DNA from: UBA3206 sp964548855
GTDB lineage: Bacteria; Bacillota_I; Bacilli_A; Acholeplasmatales; Anaeroplasmataceae
Assembly: GCA_964548855.1 (NCBI GenBank)
Contig: CAZJSR010000003.1
Location: 34,188-98,187 of the forward strand
Length of the DNA stretch: 64,000 nt
Reading direction: 5' to 3'
Shown one piece after another: positions 19,020 to 28,116 of this stretch. How positions within the stretch are numbered: the first letter of the stretch is position 1; each line of letters starts with the position of its first letter. The notes below the pieces were generated by a model, which had not been told where the DNA came from, did not search any database, and saw only the letters and a program-made list of their open reading frames with translations. A program made the position numbers and the translations under genes.

Positions 19020-21536
19020 ATGTTAGAAATAAAAGAATTAAAGAAAACGTATCATGATAAAGAAGAAACTGAAGTACTAACAGAAGTTAATTAAAAATTA
19101 GGTGAAATAGGTTTATACTTTATTGTCGGTAAGAGTGGAAGTGGAAAGACTACGCTACTTAATATTTTAGGTGGTTTTGATTCTGATGCGACAGGTGAAG
19201 TAATTGTAGATAATGAAAATGTTTTATTGTATGATAATAAAAAGCTAAATGATTATCGTAAAAATAAAATAGGATTTGTCTTTCAATCATATAATTTAAT
19301 AAGTAGCCTTAATGTCTATGACAATATAGCTATGCCATCTTATATAAATAATGAAGAAATCACTGATGACGAAATAGAAACAATACTAGATAAATTAGAT
19401 ATAAAGAAATTAAAAAATAGAAGTATTAGTACACTTAGTGGTGGCGAACAACAAAGAGTAGCGATAGCTAGAGCTTATATTAAAAAACCAACTATTTTAT
19501 TATGTGATGAACCAACTGGATCGTTAGATGGTGAGAATTCTTGTAACATATGTGAACTTTTAAAAGAATTGAGTAAAGATTGTTTGGTTATTGTTGTATC
19601 ACATGATATTAGTCTTGCTAGTAAATACGGTGATGGTGTAATAGAACTTAAAGAGGGTAGATTAAATTATATTATTGAAAACACTAATAATAAGCCATAT
19701 ATTACAACTAAATGTAATAAATCAATGAAATCTAAGAATGTTTTAAAATTATCAAAATCATTATTATTTAAGCATAAAATAAGTTTAACTATGTCTATAG
19801 TAACGATGATTTTATCAATGCTTATTTTGTATTTTTGTATAGTTATAGCAAGGTTTGATATTTCAAAAACATTTTATGATAATGGGTTAAAGTATAATCA
19901 AGATGTTCTAACATTAGAAAGTGCCGCTCTTGGTGACACTCAAATTGGTCACGGAATGGATGATATGTTAGAAAAAATTGGTAAATATACAGATTACGTA
20001 ATAAATTATAGTTTCGATGAAAAAAAGTATAATTATACATATTTAACTAATTATACCATTAAATATAATAATGCATATGAAATTAAAGGTATTATAGAGT
20101 ATGATGATAAATCTCAAAATATATTAGGATTAAGTATTAGAGAAGGAAAAGAGCCAACTAAAAATGATGAAGCAATGATATCATATTATATGTATGATTA
20201 TTTTAGAAAGTACGGATATAAGGGAAGTAAGAATGGAGAAAATATTGAATTTTATCCTAGTGAAACTAAAGATATCATAGGAATTGAATTATATGGATAT
20301 ATAATAACGGGTGTTATTAATACAAGAGAGGATTACACGAAATATAATTTTGATCTAGATACACTTCCTTTAAATGTAGAAGAGTGGAATAATTATCATG
20401 ATGATGATGAAAATGGGCTAATATGTTCATTATATGTAAAAAAAGGCACTGCATATCAAATGTTAGAACCAGAATTTAATACAGATTTGACTAAATCGGC
20501 TTCTGATGCTGATACATATGAAATAATAGAAGATTTACCAGAAGATAAATATAATATAGTAAAGAAAAATGAAGACTTAAATATCGTCGTTCCGATTGAT
20601 TATGTTTGTAAATTAGCATATGAGAAAAAAATATTACCATATTCATCTTTTTCAAGAAATGTTAAATATATAAAAAGCAATGATAAAGAAAATTTAACGG
20701 ATAAAGAAATATGTGATATGATAGCTAATAAGTTAAAAGAAAGTATTAGTGACTATGGAAAGACATATTTATACTTTACTCGCCAACATATGTTTCATTA
20801 TAGAACATATTATGGCACAATTGATGGATTTTATTATTCATATGATTATGAAAATTCGAATTACCATTATATAGATAAGTGTCATATGCTTATATCGAAA
20901 TCATTAGAGGAATCATATAAAGATGCATGGCATAGTAATGTAATAAGAGTATATACAAGTTTTAAATCTTCAAAAGAATTAATAAAGGGTATAGTGGATA
21001 GAAAATTCACTGTAAAAAGTGAAATTAATTTTAACCATGATGAAAATCTTGTAATTGAAACAAATTATTTATATGATGAAATATTCTCGGTAAGATATAT
21101 GTTATCTTTTATTTCAAAAATATTTATGTTTATATCATTAGCGTTAATAGTTATATCCGCGTTATTAATAACCAAAAATATAAATTCTAATATGCAGTAT
21201 AGAATTAAAGATATTGGGATTTTAAGATCCATAGGGATAAAGAAATTGGATTTATATAGAATTTTTAATATTTATAATATTTTAATGTTTTTGTTTACTT
21301 TAATTATATCTATACCAATATCTGCCTCTTTAATTAATGTTTTAAATAAGGAGTTATTTAAAACTTTACTAGATGAACCAGGAAATGTTTATGTGAAATT
21401 GTTAATAGACAGTCCTATAAATAGTTTAATTTGTATTTCGTTTTGTATAATAATTCCATTAATTGTAACTTTATTACCTATTTTAAAACAAACAAAAAAA
21501 TCAATAAACATTATCATTAAAGATGATAGATTATAG
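19020..21536 (+). pseudogene. MacB/FtsX-type ABC transporter (ATPase-permease fusion), copy 1, broken by TAA at codon 25
   Basis: From ATG 19020 (RBS GTAGGAG) the frame reads MLEIKELKKTYHDKEE and then hits TAA at 19092-19094. The same frame continues without further stop to 21536, about 838 codons in all. After the stop come Walker A GKSGSGKTTL, the Q-loop FVFQSYN, signature LSGGEQQRVAIARAY, Walker B LLCDEPTGSLDG and the switch His VVSHD. A long permease follows, with one transmembrane helix near residue 260, a 350-residue extracellular part rich in Tyr and Asp, and three C-terminal helices with KDIGILRSIG typical of FtsX permeases. A single TTA-to-TAA change would explain the stop. The next in-frame ATG (19227) lies after Walker A, so a restarted product could not bind ATP normally. 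Fusions of this kind often export peptides or give peptide resistance. Confidence 0.8.
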
Positions 21537-21637
21537 TTTAATAATTCAAATAATTAAACGAGTTATTGTTTAAAATTTTGGAATTTATCATTATTTTAAA
21601 TATTATACTATTTATTTATCGTAAAAAATTGAATAAA

Positions 21638-21665
21638 TTGACATATAAGGTTAATGTGATATAAT
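21638..21665 (+). promoter_or_regulatory. Promoter of the aromatic amino-acid operon
   Basis: TTGACA (21638-21643) and TATAAT (21660-21665), both perfect consensus boxes, are spaced 16 bp. The start of transcription would be near 21672, almost at the ribosome binding site of the leader peptide. Confidence 0.85.
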
Positions 21666-21685
21666 CAATTTAAGGAGATGATTGT

Positions 21686-21778
21686 ATGGCATTTTTAAAT
21701 AATAATGGTATAAACGCCATTAAATCTAATCTTATCAATGTAATTCATATATATTACGGCTATTGCCGTTTTAACTAG
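21686..21778 (+). CDS. Putative Tyr/Phe leader peptide of the aro operon (30 aa)
   Basis: A 30-codon frame begins at ATG 21686, with AAGGAG 8 bases upstream, and ends at TAG 21776-21778. Its last ten residues are HIYYGYCRFN, so three Tyr and one Phe codon sit together just before the stop, as in classical leader peptides that sense the end products of a biosynthetic operon. The codons CAT ATA TAT TAC (21746-21757) could also pair with the antiterminator strand at 21850-21856. The peptide itself would have no function apart from ribosome stalling. It was recognised from position, codon content and the downstream alternative hairpins, not by homology. Confidence 0.65.
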   Translation: MAFLNNNGINAIKSNLINVIHIYYGYCRFN

Positions 21779-21848
21779 TACCATCAGTGGTGCTTTTTAG
21801 CATCCTCCAAAAAGTGGAGCACTAGCCGATGACTGAATAAGGCTACTT

Positions 21849-21906
21849 GATATATGCTTGTGGTCTAGTATCATTTAATTAGGACAAGTATATATCTTGT
21901 CCTTTT
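21849..21906 (+). promoter_or_regulatory. Attenuator: mutually exclusive antiterminator and terminator
   Basis: Terminator: AGGACAAG (21881-21888) pairs with CTTGTCCT (21896-21903), loop TATATAT, then TTTT. Antiterminator: 21849-21861 pairs with 21884-21896 over 13 bp with one G-U, and takes up the 5' arm of the terminator. The two structures cannot coexist. It lies 28 bp before the aroF start and after the leader peptide. Expected behaviour (inference): a ribosome stalled at Tyr/Phe codons favours the antiterminator and operon expression. Confidence 0.7.
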
Positions 21907-21933
21907 AAATTTTTAGGAAGAGAGAAGATAAAT

Positions 21934-22950
21934 ATGATAATTAAATTAAAAAAAGAAGCTACGATAAATGAATATAATGATTTAGTAAATAAATTTAAAG
22001 AAAAAGGTTATGAAATTAAAGATGCATCAGGAGATACATTTAAGTTATTTGGTGTAATTGGAGATACATCAAAACTAGATATAGAAGATATCAAAGGACT
22101 ACCTGGTGTTGCGGAAGTTACAAGAATCCAATCACCATATAAAAAAGCCTCAAAAGTATTCCATCCAGATGATACAATTATTGATGTTAACGGTATTAAA
22201 ATAGGTGGTGGAACATTTGTTGTTATGGCGGGGCCTTGTAGTGTCGAAACTAAAGAACAAATAACAGATGTGGCCGTATCTGTTAAGGCAAGTGGAGCTC
22301 AAATATTAAGAGGAGGAGCTTTTAAACCACGTACTAGTCCTTATGCTTTTCAAGGATTAGAACTTGAAGGTTTAGAATTATTAAAAGAAGCAAGAAAAAC
22401 TACAGGATTACCTATTATTACTGAGATAATGTCAGAAGATATGATTCCAATATTTGTTAAAGATGTGGATATAATCCAAGTTGGTGCACGTAATATGCAA
22501 AATTTTCATTTATTAAAAGCCTTAGGTAAAACAAATAAACCTATACTTTTAAAGAGAGGCTTAAGCGCAACAATTGAAGAATGGTTAATGGCAGCCGAAT
22601 ATATTATGGCAGGTGGAAATGAAAATGTTATTCTATGTGAAAGAGGAATTAGAACATTTGAAAAATATACAAGAAATACACTTGATTTAAGTGCAGTTTT
22701 AGCTGTTAAAGAATTAAGCCATCTTCCTGTTGTAGTTGATCCATCTCATAGTGCAGGAAGACGTTCAATGGTATCCTCATTATCAAAAGCAGCACTTGCG
22801 GTAGGAGCTGATGGATTAATTATTGAAGTACATAATAATCCTGATAAAGCTTTATGTGACGGTGCTCAATCATTATGGCCAGAACAATTTGATGAACTTA
22901 TGTGTGATTTAAAGAAAATTGCACCGATAGTTGGAAAAGAGATAAAATAA
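21934..22950 (+). CDS. aroF: 3-deoxy-7-phosphoheptulonate synthase (type I-beta, with regulatory domain)
   Basis: A 338-residue DAHP synthase, the first step of the shikimate pathway (PEP plus erythrose 4-phosphate). Residues 1-70 form the ferredoxin-like regulatory domain found in Thermotoga-type enzymes, which mediates feedback by Tyr or Phe. The barrel carries VMAGPCSVE, RGGAFKPRTSPYAFQG, QVGARNMQN, LLKRG and DPSHSAGRR with metal and PEP ligands. AGGAAGAGAG precedes the ATG. It is the first gene of the operon under the attenuator, which fits a control point where both transcription and enzyme respond to aromatic amino acids. Confidence 0.95.
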   Translation: MIIKLKKEATINEYNDLVNKFKEKGYEIKDASGDTFKLFGVIGDTSKLDIEDIKGLPGVAEVTRIQSPYKKASKVFHPDDTIIDVNGIKIGGGTFVVMAGPCSVETKEQITDVAVSVKASGAQILRGGAFKPRTSPYAFQGLELEGLELLKEARKTTGLPIITEIMSEDMIPIFVKDVDIIQVGARNMQNFHLLKALGKTNKPILLKRGLSATIEEWLMAAEYIMAGGNENVILCERGIRTFEKYTRNTLDLSAVLAVKELSHLPVVVDPSHSAGRRSMVSSLSKAALAVGADGLIIEVHNNPDKALCDGAQSLWPEQFDELMCDLKKIAPIVGKEIK

Positions 22951-23777
22951 TGAAAATACTAATTGTAGGTTTAGGCTTAATGGGAGGTTCATATGCATTA
23001 GGTCTTTCAAGTAAGGGACATACTGTATATGGTGTTGATACGAATGTTGAATCAATTGAATATGCAAAAACTAATAAATTTATAGTAGATGGAGATACTA
23101 CACCTGAAAAATATATTCCACTTGTTGATTTAATAGTTATAGGCTTATATCCTAGTGCAATTCTTGATTTTTTAAATAAATATAAAGATTTATATAATGA
23201 AAATCAAATTATAACTGATTTATGTGGTGTAAAAACTTCGTTTGTCTATGATGCACAAAAAATTGATATGAAATCAGAATATATTTCACATCATCCAATG
23301 GCAGGTAGGGAAAAAAGTGGAATTATGTATGCAAATACTTTAATGTTTAAGAAAGCGAATTTCTTAATTTGCCCGACAGAAAAAAATACTCATAAAGCAG
23401 TAAAAGTAATTGAATCATTAGGTCGTGATTTAGAATTTGGAAGAATCAGTGTTATGGACCCTAAGAAACATGATTCAATGATAGCTTATACATCACAACT
23501 TACTCATGCGATTGCGGTTGGTCTAGTTAATAGTGATCATGATACTGATACAGTGAATTATATAGGAGATTCTTATCGTGATTTAACAAGAATTGCGGCG
23601 ATTAATGAGGTTTTATGGAGTGATTTATTTTTCCAAAATAAAGATATTTTATTAAGTAAGATTGATGATTTTTTAGCTCAAATGGAACTTATAAGAACAT
23701 CGCTGATAAATGATGATAAAGATAGTTTAAAGAAGATATTTATTAATTCTACTAAACATAGAAAAGAGATGGAATAA
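22950..23777 (+). CDS. tyrA: Prephenate dehydrogenase
   Basis: A 275-residue TyrA. The NAD-binding GLGLMGGSYALGL is at about 7-19, and SHHPMAGREKSGI holds the family's conserved active-site His. It oxidises prephenate to 4-hydroxyphenylpyruvate for tyrosine synthesis. No ACT domain or fused chorismate mutase is present; the mutase is a separate gene five positions on in the operon. The ATG overlaps the aroF stop by one base. Confidence 0.93.
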   Translation: MKILIVGLGLMGGSYALGLSSKGHTVYGVDTNVESIEYAKTNKFIVDGDTTPEKYIPLVDLIVIGLYPSAILDFLNKYKDLYNENQIITDLCGVKTSFVYDAQKIDMKSEYISHHPMAGREKSGIMYANTLMFKKANFLICPTEKNTHKAVKVIESLGRDLEFGRISVMDPKKHDSMIAYTSQLTHAIAVGLVNSDHDTDTVNYIGDSYRDLTRIAAINEVLWSDLFFQNKDILLSKIDDFLAQMELIRTSLINDDKDSLKKIFINSTKHRKEME

Positions 23778-24805
23778 TGCGAAAACTTAATATTAATTTA
23801 AAAAATTTTAATTATGATATAATTATTGAAAATAATTTATTAGATAAATTAAATACTTATATTAAAGAAGTTTACCACAATAAAGAAATTTTTATAATTA
23901 CAGATAGTAATGTTGGCCCATTATATCTAGATAAAGTAAAAAAAATTCTTGAACCTGATTTTTTAGTAAAATCAGTCGTTTTACCAGCTGGAGAAGAAAC
24001 AAAGTCTTTCTTATATTACCAACAAGCATGTGAAAAATTAATTGATTTACAAGTTAGAAGAAATCACTTATTACTTGCGCTTGGTGGTGGTGTGATTGGG
24101 GATTTAACGGGATTTATAGCTGCGACAATGTATAGAGGAATAGATTATATTGGCATTCCAACATCTTTATTATCACAAATGGATAGTTCTATTGGTGGTA
24201 AAACAGGAATAGATTTTTATAATAGAAAAAATATAATTGGAGCTTTTAAACAACCATTAAGAGTTTTAATAGACCCCAAAACATTAGATACGCTTCCATA
24301 TGTTGAATTCCGTAATGGAATGGGTGAATTAATAAAACATGGCGCAATAGGTAATAAGAAATTATTAGAATTAGTAAAAGACGGAATAGATAAAATTACA
24401 GAAGAAATAATTTTTGAAAGTCTAAGTGTTAAAAAAAGTGTTGTTGAAATAGATGAGTTTGATAAATTAGAAAGAATGTATTTAAATTTTGGTCATACTT
24501 TCGGACATATTATTGAACTTAAATATGGTTATAAACATGGTGAAGCTGTTGCGATTGGAATGTTGATGGCAATTAAGTTTGGAATAGATATGAATATTAC
24601 AAATAAAGAGTGTTATGACATAATTAAAAATATATTAGTTAAATATGAATTTCCAATAGTGGAATATGATTATAAAGAATACTTAAGTGAAATTGCGTAT
24701 GATAAGAAAAATCTTGCAGGTGAAATAAGATTTATCTTTATTAAAGATATTTCACAACCTATGATATATAAGATAAAAGAAGATAAGATAAAGGATTTGA
24801 TGTAA
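23777..24805 (+). CDS. aroB: 3-dehydroquinate synthase
   Basis: A 342-residue AroB, cyclising DAHP to 3-dehydroquinate with NAD+ and a divalent metal. LALGGGVIGDLTGFIAA, DSSIGGKTGID, FRNGMGELIKHG and NFGHTFGHIIE carry the NAD-binding and metal-binding residues. The ATG overlaps the stop of tyrA by one base, so translation is coupled. Length is slightly below the usual 350-360. Confidence 0.95.
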   Translation: MRKLNINLKNFNYDIIIENNLLDKLNTYIKEVYHNKEIFIITDSNVGPLYLDKVKKILEPDFLVKSVVLPAGEETKSFLYYQQACEKLIDLQVRRNHLLLALGGGVIGDLTGFIAATMYRGIDYIGIPTSLLSQMDSSIGGKTGIDFYNRKNIIGAFKQPLRVLIDPKTLDTLPYVEFRNGMGELIKHGAIGNKKLLELVKDGIDKITEEIIFESLSVKKSVVEIDEFDKLERMYLNFGHTFGHIIELKYGYKHGEAVAIGMLMAIKFGIDMNITNKECYDIIKNILVKYEFPIVEYDYKEYLSEIAYDKKNLAGEIRFIFIKDISQPMIYKIKEDKIKDLM

Positions 24806-26074
24806 ATGAATGTTATAATAACCCCATCTAAACTTAGCGGAAGTATAGTTATACCTCCATCTAAGAGTTTATCACATCGTGCTATTATTGCTGCATCTTT
24901 AGCAGAAGGTAAAAGTATTATTTCAAACATAATATATTCAGAAGATATTAAAGCTACAATAAACGCGATGAGAGCTTGTGGTGCTAAAATTGAAACGTTT
25001 GATAATTACTTAGAAATTACAGGTAGTAAAGTTAAGAGAGTAAATAATGTTATTAATGCAAATGAATCTGGTTCTACAATTAGATTTATGATACCTATCG
25101 CATTAACATGTGATGAGCCTATAACATTTACTGGAGAAAATCACCTTGTAAAAAGACCACTTAATGTTTTTACGGAAATTTTTGATGAATTTAATATTAA
25201 ATATGAAGTTGGTGAAGATTATTTACCTATGAAGGTATATAGTGGACTTAAGAGTGGTATTTATAAAGTAAGAGGAGATATTTCAAGTCAATTTATAACA
25301 GGTCTATTATATGCACTTCCTTTACTTCCTGGTGATAGTAAAATAGAAATTACAACAAAATTAGAGAGTAAGGGATATATTGATCTTACAATGGATATTT
25401 TAAAGAAATTTGGAATAGTTATAAATACAAAAGATTATAAAACATTTGAAATAAAAGGTAATCAAAAATATAAACCCTGTGATTATACAGTGGAAGGAGA
25501 TTATTCCCAAGTTGCGTTTTGGGCAGTGGCTGGTAGTCTTGGTGCTGATATAAAAATGGAATGTATGAATGAAAATTCATACCAAGGTGACAAGAAGATA
25601 ATAGAAGACATTAACTCATTTGGTGGTAATGTATATTTTAAAGATGATATTTTATATTCATTAAAAAGAGAAACAAAAGGAACGTTAATTGATTTTGCAC
25701 AAACTCCTGATCTAGGTCCTATATTAACAGTACTTGCATCTCTTAGTAAGGGTGAGAGTAAGTTTGTTAATATTGAAAGATTAAGAATTAAAGAATGTGA
25801 TAGAGTCACTTGTATGATAGATGAACTTAAGAAATTGGGGGCAAATTTATGTGACAATAAGACATATATGTCAATTAATGGTGTTACTAGTTTTGGTTCA
25901 TCTCTTGATTTAGATTCACATAATGACCATAGAATAGTGATGGCACTTTCTATTGCATCTATGGCTTGTAGTGGGCCCATAAGAATAAAAAATGCAGGTG
26001 CGATAAAGAAATCTTATCCACATTTCTTTGATGATTTTAAGCGCCTTGGAGGTATAGTAGAATATGAAGACTAA
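24806..26074 (+). CDS. aroA: 3-phosphoshikimate 1-carboxyvinyltransferase (EPSP synthase)
   Basis: A 422-residue EPSP synthase joining shikimate 3-phosphate and PEP. PPSKSLSHRAIIAASLAEG at about 13-31 and NESGSTIRF match the substrate-binding loops, while RLRIKECDR and HNDHRIVMA are the C-terminal signatures. The Gly/Ala loop that glyphosate contacts reads NESGSTIRF, with Ser where class I enzymes have Ala. It starts on the base after the aroB stop, and its 3' end overlaps aroQ by 11 bases. Confidence 0.95.
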   Translation: MNVIITPSKLSGSIVIPPSKSLSHRAIIAASLAEGKSIISNIIYSEDIKATINAMRACGAKIETFDNYLEITGSKVKRVNNVINANESGSTIRFMIPIALTCDEPITFTGENHLVKRPLNVFTEIFDEFNIKYEVGEDYLPMKVYSGLKSGIYKVRGDISSQFITGLLYALPLLPGDSKIEITTKLESKGYIDLTMDILKKFGIVINTKDYKTFEIKGNQKYKPCDYTVEGDYSQVAFWAVAGSLGADIKMECMNENSYQGDKKIIEDINSFGGNVYFKDDILYSLKRETKGTLIDFAQTPDLGPILTVLASLSKGESKFVNIERLRIKECDRVTCMIDELKKLGANLCDNKTYMSINGVTSFGSSLDLDSHNDHRIVMALSIASMACSGPIRIKNAGAIKKSYPHFFDDFKRLGGIVEYED

Positions 26075-26345
26075 ATTAGAAATAGCTAGAGAACAAATCA
26101 ATCAAATTGATAAAGAAATGATAGAGTTATTTAAAAAACGTATGGATGCTGTTAAGATGGTAGTAGAATATAAAATAGAAAATAATATGGAAGTATTAGA
26201 TTCTAAAAGAGAAGATTCTTTAATTAAAAAGAATTTAGAATTATTAAATGATAGTTCTTTAGAAAAGTATTATTTAGAATTTTTTAATTCTATACTTTCG
26301 TCTTCTAAAAATTATCAAAAAAATATAATAGAAAGAAAGAAGTAA
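26064..26345 (+). CDS. aroQ: Chorismate mutase, AroQ type
   Basis: A 93-residue all-helical chorismate mutase, monofunctional. EIAREQINQIDKEMIELFKKRMDAVKMV carries the family's Arg and Lys positions, and the DSKRED motif follows. It converts chorismate to prephenate, the substrate of TyrA. GGAGG lies 10 bases before the ATG, inside aroA. Confidence 0.9.
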   Translation: MKTKLEIAREQINQIDKEMIELFKKRMDAVKMVVEYKIENNMEVLDSKREDSLIKKNLELLNDSSLEKYYLEFFNSILSSSKNYQKNIIERKK

Positions 26346-26346
26346 G

Positions 26347-27111
26347 ATGAAAAAATTCGCATTATTAGGTGAACATCTTTCTCATAGTTATTCTCCTATT
26401 ATTCAAGAAAAATTGTTTAGTTTAAAGAATTTAGATTATTCATATGCATTACTTGAGATAAAAGAAAATGAGATAGAAAATACACTTTTAAAATTAAAAA
26501 CAAATGAATATAGTGGATTTAATGTAACAATTCCTTATAAAAAGACAGTTATGCGTTATTTAGATAAAATAAGTGATGAAGCATTAGAAATAGGTAGTGT
26601 TAATACTGTTAAATACGAAAATGGGCTATTAATAGGATATAATACGGATTATTTTGGCTTTAAGGAAGAATTAAAGTATTATAATATAGATGTATCAACT
26701 AAGTGTTATGTTCTAGGTACAGGTGGTGCGAGTTTAGCGATTAATAAAGCGCTATTAGATTTAAATGCTAGTGTTATAAAGGTTAGCAGAACTAAATCTG
26801 ATGATACAATAACATATGAAGAATTACAAATAACACATAAAGATATTATTGTTAATACTACCCCTGTTGGAATGTTTCCTAATGTATCTTTAAGTCCGGT
26901 TAGTGAAGAAAAAGCGAAGAATGCAAAAGCGATAATTGATATAATTTTTAATCCAGGTGTAACAAAGCTTATGAGTTATAATAAAAATAGTTATAATGGT
27001 TTATTAATGTTAATAGCGCAAGCCAAGAAAGCCCAAGATATATGGTTAGGGTATGAAGCAGATATTGATTATGATGTAATGTTAGATTATGTAGGTAAGG
27101 TGATTAAGTAG
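26347..27111 (+). CDS. aroE: Shikimate dehydrogenase
   Basis: A 254-residue AroE. LLGEHLSHSYSPIIQ binds shikimate, NVTIPYKK contains the catalytic Lys, NTD and GTGGASLAI start the NADP-binding half. The cofactor-binding fold is slightly short compared with the usual 270-285. It reduces 3-dehydroshikimate. One base separates it from aroQ. Confidence 0.93.
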   Translation: MKKFALLGEHLSHSYSPIIQEKLFSLKNLDYSYALLEIKENEIENTLLKLKTNEYSGFNVTIPYKKTVMRYLDKISDEALEIGSVNTVKYENGLLIGYNTDYFGFKEELKYYNIDVSTKCYVLGTGGASLAINKALLDLNASVIKVSRTKSDDTITYEELQITHKDIIVNTTPVGMFPNVSLSPVSEEKAKNAKAIIDIIFNPGVTKLMSYNKNSYNGLLMLIAQAKKAQDIWLGYEADIDYDVMLDYVGKVIK

Positions 27112-28097
27112 TGAATAGTTTTGGAAGACTTTTTAGAGTAAGCATATATGGAGAGTCACATGGTACTAGTGTTGGTGTATTAGTTGATGGAGTACCTGCA
27201 GGCATAATGCTTAAAGAAGATGACTTTATATATGACTTAGAAAGAAGAAAATCAGGGAAAAAAGGTACTACACCTAGAGTAGAGGCTGATAATGTAATTA
27301 TAGAAACTGGTGTGTTTAATGGCTATACCACAGGTGCACCTATATTATTAAAATTTAATAATACTAATACACGTAGTAAGGATTATAGTAATCTTATAAC
27401 AACACCACGTCCTGGACATGCGGATTATACAGCTAATGAAAAATTTAAGGGATATCAAGATTATCGTGGTGGTGGTGCATTTTCAGGTAGGCTTACAACT
27501 GGAATTGTTGCGGCTGGAGTTATTGCGAAAAAAATCACAAATTTTAAATTTGAAACAAAGATTACTAATTTAGGAGGAATTACTGATCCTTTAAAATTTG
27601 AAGAGAAATTAGATGAAACTATTAAAGATGGTGATTCTGTTGGTGGTATTGTTAATATTAAAGTAAATGGATTATTAAAAGGACTAGGTGAACCTTATTT
27701 TGATTCTGTAGAATCAGTTTTGTCACATCTTCTTTTCTCAGTAGGAGGAGTAAAAGGTGTTGAATTTGGAGTTGGTTTTCGAGGAGTAGGTTTATTAGGT
27801 AGTCAATTTAATGATTGTTTTATAGACGAAAATGGTAAAACTTTAACTAATAATAACGGTGGAATCAATGGCGGAATCGCAAATGGTAATGAAATAGATA
27901 TAAATGTATTAGTTAAACCTACACCTTCTATATATAAAACACAACAAACTTTTAATTTTAAAGATAATAAATTAGTTGATTTAGCAATTGAAGGAAGACA
28001 TGATTGTGCTATAATATTAAGAGCACAAGTTGTGTTAGAAGCAATGGTTGCGATAGGATTATGTGATTTAGCTTTAATAAATAAAGCATATAAATAA
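27111..28097 (+). CDS. aroC: Chorismate synthase
   Basis: A 328-residue FMN-dependent chorismate synthase, shorter than the usual 350-390. The N-terminus FGRLFRVSIYGESHGTSVGV, the RPGHAD motif, RGGGAFSGR and the C-terminal GRHDC signature are all present, so the active site is complete. The start is GTG at 27111, overlapping the TAG stop of aroE by one base. This is the last shikimate-pathway enzyme; chorismate then goes to AroQ and TyrA. Confidence 0.95.
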   Translation: MNSFGRLFRVSIYGESHGTSVGVLVDGVPAGIMLKEDDFIYDLERRKSGKKGTTPRVEADNVIIETGVFNGYTTGAPILLKFNNTNTRSKDYSNLITTPRPGHADYTANEKFKGYQDYRGGGAFSGRLTTGIVAAGVIAKKITNFKFETKITNLGGITDPLKFEEKLDETIKDGDSVGGIVNIKVNGLLKGLGEPYFDSVESVLSHLLFSVGGVKGVEFGVGFRGVGLLGSQFNDCFIDENGKTLTNNNGGINGGIANGNEIDINVLVKPTPSIYKTQQTFNFKDNKLVDLAIEGRHDCAIILRAQVVLEAMVAIGLCDLALINKAYK

Positions 28098-28116
28098 TAG
28101 TGCGAGGAGAATAGAA

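Noticed and set aside
19092..19094. Stop-codon recoding or programmed read-through in the ABC gene
   Set aside because: The second copy is broken by different lesions (frameshift, TAG), and all other genes use TAA/TAG/TGA as normal stops, so decay or sequence error is simpler.
21779..21933. T-box or known riboswitch in the aro leader
   Set aside because: No GGTGG-N-ACC T-box core and no specifier stem; the early RBS and leader frame fit leader-peptide attenuation better. A covariance search was not possible.
25501..25980. Long open frame on the minus strand inside aroA
   Set aside because: It lies fully antisense to a clear EPSP synthase gene, has no RBS and no recognisable protein; such frames arise from codon bias.
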